64,000 nucleotides of DNA, taken from contig NZ_JONP01000001.1 of assembly GCF_000711725.1 (NCBI RefSeq), forward strand, positions 310,001-374,000, written 5' to 3'. The notes below the pieces were generated by a model. The model made no database searches, had not been told where the DNA came from, and saw only the letters and a program-made list of their open reading frames with translations. Both the position numbers and the translations under genes were made by a program. The DNA comes from Roseomonas aerilata DSM 19363. Lineage in GTDB: Bacteria; Pseudomonadota; Alphaproteobacteria; Acetobacterales; Acetobacteraceae. This document shows positions 17,119-24,934 of the stretch, piece by piece (position 1 is the first letter of the stretch; every line of letters starts with the position of its first letter).

Positions 17119-18264
17119 TCAGCGCAGGACGATCTCCACGCGGCGGTTCTGCGGCTCACGCACGCCATCGGCCGTCGGGACCAGCGGACGGCTCTCGCCG
17201 AAGGCCTGGATCGACATCTGGTTGCGGGCGATGCCACGGCGCGACAGCTCGGCCGCAACGGCCTCGGCGCGGCGCTGGGACAGGCGCTGGTTGTACTGCG
17301 GGGTGCCCGAGCGGTCGGCGTGGCCGGCCACCTCGATGCGGGTGGTGCCGGTGGTGTTCACGGCCTGGGCGGCCTCACCGATGATCTGGCGGGCGCGGTC
17401 CGTCAGGTCGGCGCGGTCGAAGTCGAAGAACACGAGGTAGGTCCGGGCCGGAGCCGGCTGCACGGCAGGCGCCTGGGGGACGACAACCGGCGCGACCGGG
17501 CGCGGCGCGTTGAACGCGTAGCGGAGGCCAACGAGGATGGAGTGGTTGAAGTTGTCGGCCTCAAGGCGGCTGTTGGCCGCGATGTTGGTCCGCTGGCCGA
17601 GCGCGGCCTGAGCGTTCGTCTGCGTCTGCAGGCGAGCGTCGAACTGCGGGGACAGCGTGCCGAGGAAGCGGTACTCGGCGGTCAGCGCGAGGCCGGGGAC
17701 GCCGAGCGGGAAGGCCACGCCCGCGATGCCCTGGTAGGCAAAGCGGCTGTCGACGTCGTCGACGAGCAGGCGGCGGCCGTTCGGGCCGGTGTAGTCGACG
17801 CCGCTCACGCCGTCGTACTCGGACCAGGCGTAGCCGGCGCCGGCACCGACATACGGCATCACGGGCACGCCCGGGATGACGAAGTCGTACAGCACGTTGC
17901 CCATCACGCCGTAGGTGCGGCTGCGGCCGGACTGGAGGCGCGGGTTGACGTTGCCGAAGCGGAAGTCGGAGACGTCGTTCTCGCGGAAGTTGCCCTCGAC
18001 CTCGAGGCGCAGGCCGTTGCCGAAGCCGTAGCCGATGCTGGCCACGCCGGCCCAGCCGGGCTCGAACTTCGTGACGACGCGGTCGCCACCGGGGTTACCG
18101 GCGCGCAGGAAGGCACCAGCGGCGCCGCCGACGGTGTCCTTGGACTCCTGCTTCAGGTTAACGCCGGCACCAGCGGCGATGTAGATGCCGCTGACAGGCT
18201 GGGCCTGCGCGGCAAGCGGCAGCGACAGGATTGTCGCGGCCAGAAGGGCCTTCTTCAGGCTCAT
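17119..18264 (-). CDS. OmpA-family outer membrane protein (beta-barrel plus peptidoglycan-binding domain)
   Basis: A 381-residue precursor. Signal peptide MSLKKALLAATILSLPLAAQAQ; an N-terminal eight-strand-type barrel of about 240 residues with alternating Gly/Tyr strands (GIYIAAGAGVNL, ASIGYGFGNGLRLEVEG, YVGAGAGYAWSEYDG) and the terminal SILVGLRYAFN. A proline/valine hinge (APVVVPQAPAVQPAPA) follows, then an OmpA C-terminal domain with FFDFDRADLT, AGHADRSGTPQYNQRLSQRRAEAV and NRRVEIVLR, including the diaminopimelate-binding Asp/Arg positions. It should tether the outer membrane to peptidoglycan. Shine-Dalgarno AGGAG precedes the ATG; no partner gene adjoins. Confidence 0.92.
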   Translation of the reverse strand: MSLKKALLAATILSLPLAAQAQPVSGIYIAAGAGVNLKQESKDTVGGAAGAFLRAGNPGGDRVVTKFEPGWAGVASIGYGFGNGLRLEVEGNFRENDVSDFRFGNVNPRLQSGRSRTYGVMGNVLYDFVIPGVPVMPYVGAGAGYAWSEYDGVSGVDYTGPNGRRLLVDDVDSRFAYQGIAGVAFPLGVPGLALTAEYRFLGTLSPQFDARLQTQTNAQAALGQRTNIAANSRLEADNFNHSILVGLRYAFNAPRPVAPVVVPQAPAVQPAPARTYLVFFDFDRADLTDRARQIIGEAAQAVNTTGTTRIEVAGHADRSGTPQYNQRLSQRRAEAVAAELSRRGIARNQMSIQAFGESRPLVPTADGVREPQNRRVEIVLR

Positions 18265-18442
18265 GATGTGAACTCCTGATCCACCAGGGCGGCGCTGCGC
18301 GAGGATCAGGTGACTCCCGATTCCGGCGCCGCGTCGACCCTATGTATCATCCGGGTCGCTCTCGTGCAGTGCGCAGACGGGCGTTGCGGCAGGGTTTCAG
18401 GGCACTGTGGCGAGACAGCCACAGCGGACCCTGGCATTTCGG

Positions 18443-19576
18443 TCACAGATGGGAGAGCAGGATCGATTCGGGGCTGGACGAGAGAGTCCCGCGCGCGAAG
18501 AGCCGCGTCGCGTGGCCCATCTTCCGCCCCGGCCGGGCTTCAGCTTTGCCATAGAGATGCAGCGATACGCCCGGCGCCGCAGCCAAGGCCGGCCAGAGGG
18601 CCATGCCCTCCGGCCCGACGAGATTGCGCATCACCGCATCCGCGTGGCGCTCGGTGGGAGCGAGCGGCAGGCCGGCGACCGCGCGGGCGTGCTGGTCGAA
18701 CTGGCTCGCCTGGCAGGCGTCGATCGTCCAGTGTCCGGAATTGTGCGGGCGGGGCGCCACCTCGTTGCCGAGCAGGCTTCCATCCGGGAGGAGGAAGAAC
18801 TCGACGGCCAGCACGCCCACCAGGTCCAGCGCCCCGGCGACGGCAGCGGCATGGCGGCGGGCTGCCTCTGCAGCCCCTTCTGGCAAGCGGGCGGGGGCGA
18901 AGGAGAGGTCGAGGATGTGGTGGGCATGGCGGTTCTCGACCGCGTCGTAGGTGACGGTGGTGCCGTCCGCCCCGCGCGCCGCGACGGCGGAGATCTCCGC
19001 CACGAAGGGGATGAAGGCCTCGGCGATCAGCGGATGGGGTGAGAGGCGGGCGAGGGCGGCCTCCGCTTCCTCGGCCGTGCGGACGATGGCTTGGCCGCGG
19101 CCGTCGTAGCCGAGGCGGGTCGTTTTCAGGACCGCGGGCAGGCCGACCCTGGCGAGGGCAGCGGGGAGGTCGGCGGCGGAGTGGATGGCGGCCCAGGGGC
19201 CGACCGGGACGCCGGCGCGCTCGAGGAAGGCCTTCTCCACCAGGCGGTCCTGGCAGGTGGAGAGGGCGCGGATGCCCGGGCGGCAGGGGCGGCGCGCGGC
19301 GAGGCGCTCGACAGTCGCGGCGGGGACGTTCTCGAACTCGAAGGTGACGACGTCCACGGCCTCGGCGAAGCGGTCGAGGGCGGCGGCGTCCTCGTAGGGG
19401 GCGATGGTGCTGGTGGCGGCGACGAGAGTGCCTGGCTCCCCCGGCGAGGGGGAGAAGACGTGGCAGCGGTAGCCGAGCCGGGCGGCGGCAAGCGCCGTCA
19501 TGCGGCCGAGCTGTCCGCCGCCGAGGATGCCGATGGTCGCGCCGGGCGGGAGCGGCCCGGTGGGGGCGGCGGTCAC
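18443..19576 (-). CDS. purK: 5-(carboxyamino)imidazole ribonucleotide synthase
   Basis: A 377-residue ATP-grasp enzyme that carboxylates AIR to N5-CAIR in purine synthesis. It shows [23 protein letters not shown] at the N-terminus, [22 protein letters not shown] (ATP loop), [29 protein letters not shown]-type sequence and a C-terminal [17 protein letters not shown]. The GTG start at 19576 overlaps the purE stop (GTGA), so the two are translationally coupled; the longer upstream frame is the purE region read in another frame. Confidence 0.95.
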   Translation of the reverse strand: MTAAPTGPLPPGATIGILGGGQLGRMTALAAARLGYRCHVFSPSPGEPGTLVAATSTIAPYEDAAALDRFAEAVDVVTFEFENVPAATVERLAARRPCRPGIRALSTCQDRLVEKAFLERAGVPVGPWAAIHSAADLPAALARVGLPAVLKTTRLGYDGRGQAIVRTAEEAEAALARLSPHPLIAEAFIPFVAEISAVAARGADGTTVTYDAVENRHAHHILDLSFAPARLPEGAAEAARRHAAAVAGALDLVGVLAVEFFLLPDGSLLGNEVAPRPHNSGHWTIDACQASQFDQHARAVAGLPLAPTERHADAVMRNLVGPEGMALWPALAAAPGVSLHLYGKAEARPGRKMGHATRLFARGTLSSSPESILLSHL

Positions 19577-20067
19577 GCCGGGAGGTCCGGCACCGATTCG
19601 GTCTGCGCCGTGCGGTAGGCGTCCAGGCGTTCCGCGAGGGCGGGATCGGAGAGGGCGAGGATAGCGGCGGCGAGAAGGGCCGCGTTCACCGCCCCGGCGC
19701 GGCCGATGGCCAGCGTGCCGACGGGGATGCCGGCGGGCATCTGGACGATGGAGAGAAGGGAGTCCTGCCCGCGCAGCGCGTGGCTCTCGACGGGTACGCC
19801 GAGAACGGGGAGGCGAGTGAGGCTGGCTGTCATGCCCGGCAGGTGGGCGGCGCCGCCGGCCCCCGCGATGATGACCTTCAGCCCGCGCCCGGCGGCCGCG
19901 CCGGCGTAGTCCACCATGCGGTTTGGGGTTCGATGGGCGGAGACGACGCGGCACTCGTGCGGGATGCCGAGGGCGGAGAGGGTCTCGTCCGCGTGGCGCA
20001 TCGTCTCCCAGTCGGAGCGCGAGCCCATGATGATGCCGACGAGGGGCGGGGCTTCGGTCGCGCTCAA
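19573..20067 (-). CDS. purE: N5-carboxyaminoimidazole ribonucleotide mutase (class I)
   Basis: A 164-residue enzyme that converts N5-CAIR to CAIR. The signature [13 protein letters not shown] is at the N-terminus, SAHRTPNRM carries the catalytic His, and [13 protein letters not shown] and GVPVES follow. Its partner purK overlaps the 3' end by 4 bases, and the 5' end overlaps the DUF465 gene in an ATGA. The operon order is therefore DUF465-purE-purK. Confidence 0.96.
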   Translation of the reverse strand: MSATEAPPLVGIIMGSRSDWETMRHADETLSALGIPHECRVVSAHRTPNRMVDYAGAAAGRGLKVIIAGAGGAAHLPGMTASLTRLPVLGVPVESHALRGQDSLLSIVQMPAGIPVGTLAIGRAGAVNAALLAAAILALSDPALAERLDAYRTAQTESVPDLPA

Positions 20068-20264
20068 GCGATGATATCCGGGACGAGGCGGCTCTCGAGC
20101 CAGGAGATCTCGTCCTTCAGCTTCAGCTTGCGCTTCTTCAGCCGCTGGAGCTGAAGCTGATCGTGCCGGCTGTCCTCAAGGCGCGCGATCACCGTGTCGA
20201 GGTCGCGGTGCTCGCTCCGCAGCTCGGTGAGGCGGCGGAAAAGGCTGTCGCGTTCGGCCAGCAT
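20064..20264 (-). CDS. YdcH/DUF465 small coiled-coil protein, first copy
   Basis: A 66-residue protein almost entirely helical, with the DUF465 pattern: [28 protein letters not shown], then [22 protein letters not shown]. Family function is unknown; it probably forms a helical hairpin. Its stop overlaps the purE start (ATGA), an arrangement I know from other alphaproteobacteria. A second DUF465 gene begins 170 bases away on the other strand. Confidence 0.85.
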   Translation of the reverse strand: MLAERDSLFRRLTELRSEHRDLDTVIARLEDSRHDQLQLQRLKKRKLKLKDEISWLESRLVPDIIA

Positions 20265-20433
20265 GGTCCCCCGGATCGGTCGGGTGGCCCGGCCCCGGCA
20301 GGAAGGGGCAGGCGGGTTGATAAGGGCGTGAGAATTCTCGTGCCCCCTTGGCGGATTGCCATATCATCTCCCGCGCGGCGGTGACAGACGCCGCGCGTCA
20401 ACGACCGAAACTGGCAGGAATAGGATAAAGCGC

Positions 20434-20616
20434 ATGCTGAACCCGCACCGGCTCCAGTCGCTCAAGGACCGTCACAACGCGCTCGACGCGCGGATTTCGG
20501 AGGAGGATGCGCGGCCGATGCCGAACAGCCTCGAGCTGGCCCGGCTGAAGCGCGAGAAGCTGCGACTGAAGGAGGAGATGGAGCGGTTCGAGGCGCAGAG
20601 GGCGAGGCCGCAGTAG
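20434..20616 (+). CDS. YdcH/DUF465 small coiled-coil protein, second copy
   Basis: A 60-residue paralogue of the divergent DUF465 protein: LQSLKDRHNALDARISEEDARP followed by ELARLKREKLRLKEEMERFE. The ATG at 20434 has AGGAATAGGA upstream and matches the family start; the frame upstream of it does not. Function is unknown. The gene ends before a bidirectional terminator. Confidence 0.85.
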   Translation: MLNPHRLQSLKDRHNALDARISEEDARPMPNSLELARLKREKLRLKEEMERFEAQRARPQ

Positions 20617-20681
20617 CGCCGCCGGCCCGGGCGGTGCCGCGCCGGCCCCTTTAGGGGGTCAGGCCCGCCGGATGGGCAAAG

Positions 20682-20713
20682 AAAGGGCGGGTCCCGAGGG
20701 GCCCGCCCTTTTT
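20682..20713. terminator. Bidirectional intrinsic terminator
   Basis: AAAGGGCGGG-t-CCC, loop GAG, GGG-g-CCCGCCCTTTTT. A stem of 13 pairs plus one wobble, with T5 on the plus side and a TTTCTTT tail on the minus side, between the second DUF465 gene (+) and the TrcR gene (-). Confidence 0.88.
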
Positions 20714-20735
20714 CATGCCCGGCAGGCGGTGCGGC

Positions 20736-21290
20736 TCAGGCCGCGTCGTCCTCCACCGCCGTCGGCACCGGCTGGGCGCCGATGGAGATGATGAGGGCGT
20801 TCAGGTCGCCCTGGGTGCAGAGGCCGAGGATGACGGGGTCGCGCGGCTTGATATTGGCCGAGTTCCAGTGGCTGCGGTCGCGCACCTTGGCGATCGTCTC
20901 CTTCGTGGTGCCGAGGAGCTTGCCCACCTGGGCGTCGGTCAGCTGCGGGTAGTTGCGGAGCAGCCAGGCGATGCCGTCCGGGCGGTCGTTGCGCTTGGCA
21001 ACCGGCGTGTACTTCGCGCCCTTGCCGCGCATCTTCGGCTGGGGAAGGCTGGACTGCATCATCACGAGGCGGGCGTTGGGATCAGCCTCGCAGCGGGCGA
21101 TCTCCTCGCGGGTGAGCTGGGCATTGGCGACGGGGTCGTAGCCGACGATGCCCTGCGCCACCTCTCCGTCAGCGATGGCCTGGACCTCGAGGGGGTGCAT
21201 GCCCACGAAATCGGCCACCTGGTCGAAGGTGAGGGAAGTTTTGTCGATCAGCCACACGGCGGTGGCCTTGGGCATCAGGGGCGTGGACAT
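20736..21290 (-). CDS. trcR: DUF1013/TrcR-family cell-cycle transcriptional regulator
   Basis: A 184-residue protein conserved almost only in alphaproteobacteria. Its blocks are MPKATAVWLIDKTSLTFDQVADFVGMHPLEVQAIADGE, QGIVGYDPVANAQLT, PDGIAWLLRNYPQLTDAQVGKLLGTTKETIAKVRDR and HWNSANIKPRDPV. Two helix-turn-helix-like segments (TFDQVADFVGMHPLEV and TDAQVGKLLGTTKETI) support DNA binding. The family is named as a cell-cycle regulator; its target genes here are unknown. Monocistronic, with its own terminator. Confidence 0.85.
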   Translation of the reverse strand: MSTPLMPKATAVWLIDKTSLTFDQVADFVGMHPLEVQAIADGEVAQGIVGYDPVANAQLTREEIARCEADPNARLVMMQSSLPQPKMRGKGAKYTPVAKRNDRPDGIAWLLRNYPQLTDAQVGKLLGTTKETIAKVRDRSHWNSANIKPRDPVILGLCTQGDLNALIISIGAQPVPTAVEDDAA

Positions 21291-21417
21291 CTGGGGCCTC
21301 GTCGCGCCCCGGAGGGGCGATCGTCGCGGAGGGGGGCGGCGGGGGAGCGGGTCCCCTGCCGGGTTGGGCGGGATATAGAGACGGGGATGAGGCCGGTCAA
21401 AGCCGGAAGAGAGGAAG

Positions 21418-21621
21418 ATGATGTTCGAGGACGAGGGGCGCCCGCGGGCAACACCGGGAAGCTTTGCCCCCGCCGCGCTGGCGGAATGGTCGGAAGAGAC
21501 ATTGCGCGCCTATATCGAGGCGCTGCGGACGGAGATCGGGCGGGCGGAGGCGGCGATCGCGGCCCGGGCGGCGCAGCGGGCGGCGGCGGACTCGTTCTTC
21601 CGGAAGCCTCCGGGAGCATAG
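21418..21621 (+). CDS. DUF1192 family small protein
   Basis: A 67-residue protein with an acidic N-terminus and the DUF1192 helix EWSEETLRAYIEALRTEIGRAEAAIAAR, ending in ADSFFRKPPGA, the usual FF(K/R) tail. Function is unknown. Two adjacent ATGs (21418, 21421) follow GAGAGGA; either may be used. Confidence 0.8.
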   Translation: MMFEDEGRPRATPGSFAPAALAEWSEETLRAYIEALRTEIGRAEAAIAARAAQRAAADSFFRKPPGA

Positions 21622-21629
21622 AGAAAGGA

Positions 21630-21649
21630 CCGGCGGATCGCTCCGCCGG
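21630..21649. terminator. Hairpin between DUF1192 and hsp20
   Basis: CCGGCGGA (21630-21637), loop TCGC, TCCGCCGG (21642-21649). The minus-strand tail reads TCCTTTCT, so it best fits termination of hsp20 transcription; it also lies just after the DUF1192 stop. Confidence 0.6.
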
Positions 21650-21674
21650 CCCCTCCGTCACTCACGCAACCTGA

Positions 21675-21695
21675 GTATCTACCGAGGTATCTACC
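21675..21695. repeat. 9-bp direct repeat GTATCTACC, two copies
   Basis: GTATCTACC at 21675-21683 and 21687-21695, separated by GAG (period 12), lies just past the hsp20 stop. It is AT-richer than the surroundings. No function is evident. Confidence 0.6.
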
Positions 21696-21701
21696 CTGGG
21701 G

Positions 21702-22193
21702 TCAGGCCGCCTGGACCTGGCCCTCCTGGGTGTTGGCAGCCTCGGCACGGCCCTCGAGCGCGGGCTGCTGCGGACGGCCACCGATCGCGATGCGGCGCGG
21801 CTTCAGGGCCTCGGGCACCTCGCGGCGGAGCGCGACGTGGAGGAGGCCGTTCTCGAGGTTCGCACCCTCAACGCGGATGTGGTCCGCGAGGACGAAGCGG
21901 CGCTCGAAGGCGCGGCCGGCGATGCCGCGGTGCAGGTAGCGACCCTCATCGGTGGCCTGCGGAGCGCGGCCGGCGATGAGAAGGACGTTGTCCTGCGCCG
22001 TGATCTCGATGTCGTCCTGGCCGAAGCCGGCGACCGCCATCGTCAGCGTGTAGGCGTCGTCCGCCGTGCGCTCGATGTTGTAGGGCGGGTAGGATGGGGC
22101 ATCGGCGGCAACGCGGGCCGTGTCGACGAGCCGCGCGAGGCGGTCGAAGCCGATGGCGGTGCGGAAGAGGGGGGAAAAGTCGAAGCTGTTCAC
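21702..22193 (-). CDS. Small heat-shock protein, Hsp20 family
   Basis: A 163-residue alpha-crystallin chaperone. It opens with MNSFDFSPLFRTAIGFDRL, typical of IbpA-type proteins of alphaproteobacteria. The crystallin domain runs from YPPYNIERTADDAYTLTMAVAGF to LENGLLHVALRREVPEALKPRRI; the A-x-x-x-N-G-(L/V)-L motif is ANLENGLL. The tail has no clear I-x-I beyond PRRIAIG. The start is GTG, 7 bases after AGGAGG. The leader carries a predicted ROSE thermometer and an RpoH-type promoter, so expression should be heat-induced at both levels. Confidence 0.93.
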   Translation of the reverse strand: MNSFDFSPLFRTAIGFDRLARLVDTARVAADAPSYPPYNIERTADDAYTLTMAVAGFGQDDIEITAQDNVLLIAGRAPQATDEGRYLHRGIAGRAFERRFVLADHIRVEGANLENGLLHVALRREVPEALKPRRIAIGGRPQQPALEGRAEAANTQEGQVQAA

Positions 22194-22319
22194 GAGAAAC
22201 CTCCTGCTGGAGCAAGGTCATCGATGGACAATGCGTGGCATTCCAGCGCTTGCACCCCCGAGCGGGCCGTGCGTGCCGTTCTGCCTCACGCCGGCGACCC
22301 CGTTGGGCATCACCGACAA
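22194..22319 (-). promoter_or_regulatory. ROSE-type RNA thermometer in the hsp20 leader
   Basis: On the minus strand the ribosome-binding site AGGAGG (22206-22201) can pair with CCTTGCT (22218-22212) across loop CCAGC: C-G, C-G, U-A, U-G, a bulged G, C-G, U-A. This is the UYGCU anti-Shine-Dalgarno with the bulged G that defines ROSE elements (repression of heat-shock gene expression). The leader length of about 125 bases and the hsp20 context also fit. The upstream hairpins were not modelled. Confidence 0.8.
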
Positions 22320-22325
22320 CCATGA

Positions 22326-22354
22326 AATGGGAAAAGGGCCCCGGCGCTTCAAGC
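22326..22354 (-). promoter_or_regulatory. RpoH (sigma-32)-type promoter for hsp20
   Basis: The minus strand reads CTTGAA (22354-22349), 16 bases, then CCCATTT (22332-22326), close to the sigma-32 pattern CTTGAA / CCCATNT. The -35 falls in the apex of the rpmE terminator hairpin. Transcription would begin near 22319. Confidence 0.6.
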
Positions 22355-22365
22355 GCCGAGGCCCC
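22333..22365 (-). terminator. Intrinsic terminator after rpmE
   Basis: On the minus strand GGGCC-t-CGGCGCTT-g-AAGCGCCG-g-GGCCC is followed by TTTT. The stem has 12-13 pairs with one C-A mismatch and a U tail, 45 bases after the rpmE stop. Confidence 0.85.
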
Positions 22366-22410
22366 CTCCGATATGCATCCCGTGCAAGCCAGCCTTTCGG
22401 CCGCTGCAGA

Positions 22411-22638
22411 TCAGCCCTTGCGGGCGCCGATGCCCGCGAACTTCTTGTTGAACTTGGCGATCTGTCCGCCCGTGTCCATCACGCGCTGCACGCCGGTCCA
22501 GGCCGGGTGGGACTTCGGGTCGATGTCCAGGCGCAGCGTGTCGCCGGCCGCGCCCATGCAGGAGCGGGTCTTGTAGGTGGTGCCATCGGTCATGATGACC
22601 GTGATCTCGTGGTAGTCGGGGTGGATGTCGGGCTTCAT
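22411..22638 (-). CDS. rpmE: 50S ribosomal protein L31
   Basis: A 75-residue bL31. [20 protein letters not shown], then [13 protein letters not shown] and AKFNKKF are the family blocks. Only one cysteine (RSCMG) is present, so this is the zinc-free (C-minus) form. It is monocistronic, ending in a strong terminator before hsp20. The 224 bases upstream (22639-22862) show no other gene. Confidence 0.96.
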   Translation of the reverse strand: MKPDIHPDYHEITVIMTDGTTYKTRSCMGAAGDTLRLDIDPKSHPAWTGVQRVMDTGGQIAKFNKKFAGIGARKG

Positions 22639-22862
22639 CGGGCGGGTTCCATGACTTGTGGCGCCGCCGATGCCGACCGGAAGCGCGAGGGGCGGCGTTT
22701 AGCGGGCGCGGGCAGAGCGCGCAACCATTCCTCGCATCGTCGGCCAACCCGGACCGCGCAGGAAAGGCGCAAGCGTTAAATCCGGCGGAGCTTCGCGTGG
22801 GAAGGCAGCGATCCGGCCGCCCGACGCGTTGAATTCGGTGAATTAACCTATGAGGCGATGCA

Positions 22863-23087
22863 ATGACGCTCCGCCCGCGACCCCCGCGCGCCGAGGAGCC
22901 CTCGGCCGATCCCTTCGACCTCTGGCTCCGCCGGAGCGTCCACCAAGCCTATGACGCGGTGCTCGAGGAGCAGGTGCCCGAGGACCTGCTGCGGCTGTGC
23001 AGCGACAGCCGGACGGAATGGGTGGCCATGAAGGAGCGGTGGCTGAAGGACCCCCCCATGGCCAAGCCGCGCGCCCGGCAGCGTTGA
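22863..23087 (+). CDS. Small protein resembling NepR anti-sigma factors
   Basis: A 74-residue protein. The core DPFDLWLRRSVHQAYDAVLEEQVPEDLLRL follows the NepR pattern (LR..L...YD.V..EPVP..LL.L), in which two helices bind the general-stress sigma factor EcfG. The C-terminus (TEWVAMKERWLKDPP) is longer and more basic than usual. No phyR, ecfG or sensor kinase lies within view, and I found no EcfG-type promoter upstream, so the role is uncertain. It could be a lineage-specific small protein. Confidence 0.5.
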   Translation: MTLRPRPPRAEEPSADPFDLWLRRSVHQAYDAVLEEQVPEDLLRLCSDSRTEWVAMKERWLKDPPMAKPRARQR

Positions 23088-23164
23088 CCCGCCGCCCGCC
23101 GGTTTCCAGACTGCCGGAAATCAGCGGACCGGTCGCAGGGACCGCGGGCGGAGGGAACTAAGGC

Positions 23165-23908
23165 ATGCGGCTTCAGGGCAAGGTCGCGCTCGTCACGGGC
23201 GCGGCGTCGGGCTTCGGCGAGGGGATCGCCAGGGAATACGCGGCGCAGGGGGCGAAGGTCGCGGTGGCGGACCTGAACCTGGAGGGCGCGCGGCGGGTAG
23301 CTGGCGAGATCGGCGGGGTGGCCTTCGGCGGCGACGTTTCCCGGGCTGCGGATATCGAAGCGATGGTGAAGGGGACGGTGGAGGCCTTCGGGGGCCTCGA
23401 CATCGTCGTGAACAACGCCGGCTGGACCTACAAGAACGGGGACTCGCTGGGAGTGAGCGAGGAGGAGTTCGACCGGGTCTTCGACACCAACGTGAAGTCG
23501 GTGTTCCTGATGGCGCGGGCGGCGCATCCCGTGCTGGTGGCGCGGGGCGGCGGGTCCTTCATCACCATCTCCTCCACCGCGGGGCTCAGGCCGCGGCCGG
23601 GGCTGACCTGGTACAACGGCACCAAGGGGGCGGTGAACGTGTTCACCCAGTCGCTCGCGCAGGAATGGGCGCGGGGGAACATCAGGGTGAACGCGGTCTG
23701 CCCCGTGATGGGGGTGACGGGGCTGACCTCGGCCTTCATGGGGATGGAGGACACGCCGGAGAACCGGCAGCGCTTCCTTGCGACCATTCCGCTCGGGCGG
23801 CTCTCGACGCCCGATGACATCGCCAATGCCTGCGTGTGGCTGGCGGAGGATTCCTCATCCTTCATCACCGGCGTGCTGCTGCCGGTGGATGGCGGGCGCT
23901 GCGCCTGA
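23165..23908 (+). CDS. SDR family NAD(P)-dependent oxidoreductase
   Basis: A 247-residue classical short-chain dehydrogenase. The cofactor loop is VTGAASGFGEGIA, with acidic VAVADLN suggesting NAD preference. NNAG, the catalytic Ser in ISSTAG, and Tyr/Lys in YNGTKGA are all present, and the C-terminus ends FITGVLLPVDGGRCA. Resembles the glucose-1-dehydrogenase/FabG-like group. Neighbours do not reveal the substrate. Confidence 0.9.
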   Translation: MRLQGKVALVTGAASGFGEGIAREYAAQGAKVAVADLNLEGARRVAGEIGGVAFGGDVSRAADIEAMVKGTVEAFGGLDIVVNNAGWTYKNGDSLGVSEEEFDRVFDTNVKSVFLMARAAHPVLVARGGGSFITISSTAGLRPRPGLTWYNGTKGAVNVFTQSLAQEWARGNIRVNAVCPVMGVTGLTSAFMGMEDTPENRQRFLATIPLGRLSTPDDIANACVWLAEDSSSFITGVLLPVDGGRCA

Positions 23909-24001
23909 CCGCTTTCCGGGCAAGCGAGGCGGGTCTAGGGAGGACGCGCCGCCCCGGCCCGCGCGGGCGGTGATTCGAGGCAGCGCGGGCGGGGTGCGGC
24001 G

Positions 24002-24850
24002 ATGAACATCCTCTCGATCCAGTCCTGGGTCTCCTACGGGCATGTCGGCAATGCGAGCGCGGTGTTCCCGCTCCAGCGGCTGGGCGCGGAGGTCTGGGCG
24101 CTGAACACCGTGCAGTTCTCCAACCACACGGGCTACGGCGCCTGGCGCGGGCAGGTCTTCGGGGCGGAGCTGATCGGGGATCTCGTGCAGGGGATCGAGG
24201 AGCGCGGGGTTCTCGCTCGCTGCGACGCCGTTCTCTCGGGCTATATGGGGGATGCCGCGATCGGGGAGGCGATCATTGACACCTTCGCGCGGGTGCGGGT
24301 GGCCAATCCGGCAGCGGTCTGGTGCTGTGACCCCGTGATCGGCGATGTCGGACGGGGTGTGTTCGTGCGGCCGGGGATTCCCGAGTTCATGCGGGATCGT
24401 GCGGTGCCGGCGGCGGGGATCGTGACGCCGAACCAGTTCGAGTTGGAATGGCTGACCGGGCGGCAGGTGGTGTCGCTGGACGACGCGAAGGCGGCGGTGA
24501 CGGAGCTTCAGCGCCGCGGGCCGCGGACGGTGCTCGTGACCAGCCTTCAGGTGGAGGACACGCCCGAGGATTCGGTGGACCTGCTGGCTGGCGAGGAGGG
24601 ACGGTTCTGGCGGGTGCGGACGCCGAAGCTGCCGATCTCCGTCAACGGCGCCGGGGATGCGATGGCAGCGCTGTTCCTGTTCCATCGGCTGCGCTGGGAT
24701 GATTCGCGCCTCGCGCTCTCGGCGGCCACGTCTTCCATCTTCGGGCTGCTGCGGCGGACGGCGGAGGAGAAGTCGCGGGAGATCCTGACCGTGGCGGCGC
24801 AGGAGGAGTTCGTCACGCCGTCCAGGGTGTTCATGGCGCAGCCCTGCTAG
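24002..24850 (+). CDS. pdxY: Pyridoxal kinase
   Basis: A 282-residue ribokinase-fold enzyme that phosphorylates pyridoxal in vitamin B6 salvage. MNILSIQSWVSYGHVGNASAVFPLQRLG is the PdxY/PdxK opening; NTVQFSNHTGYGAW follows, then WCCDPVIGDVGRG, TPNQFELEWLTG and the anion-hole region INGAGDAMAALFL-type (VNGAGDAMAA), which holds the catalytic Asp. Transcribed alone, upstream of a TAXI-TRAP pair to which it has no obvious link. Confidence 0.93.
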   Translation: MNILSIQSWVSYGHVGNASAVFPLQRLGAEVWALNTVQFSNHTGYGAWRGQVFGAELIGDLVQGIEERGVLARCDAVLSGYMGDAAIGEAIIDTFARVRVANPAAVWCCDPVIGDVGRGVFVRPGIPEFMRDRAVPAAGIVTPNQFELEWLTGRQVVSLDDAKAAVTELQRRGPRTVLVTSLQVEDTPEDSVDLLAGEEGRFWRVRTPKLPISVNGAGDAMAALFLFHRLRWDDSRLALSAATSSIFGLLRRTAEEKSREILTVAAQEEFVTPSRVFMAQPC

Positions 24851-24934
24851 GCACGAGCATTGCAGGGAACGCGGCGACGCGCCCATCATCGCGGCCCCGC
24901 GAAACCCATCGCCCCAAGCCCCTCGGAGGCCCCC

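Noticed and set aside
22800-22830. GGAA and CGTT elements before the NepR-like gene, considered as an EcfG promoter
   Set aside because: The gap between the elements is about 22 bases, too long for the 16-17 base EcfG spacing.
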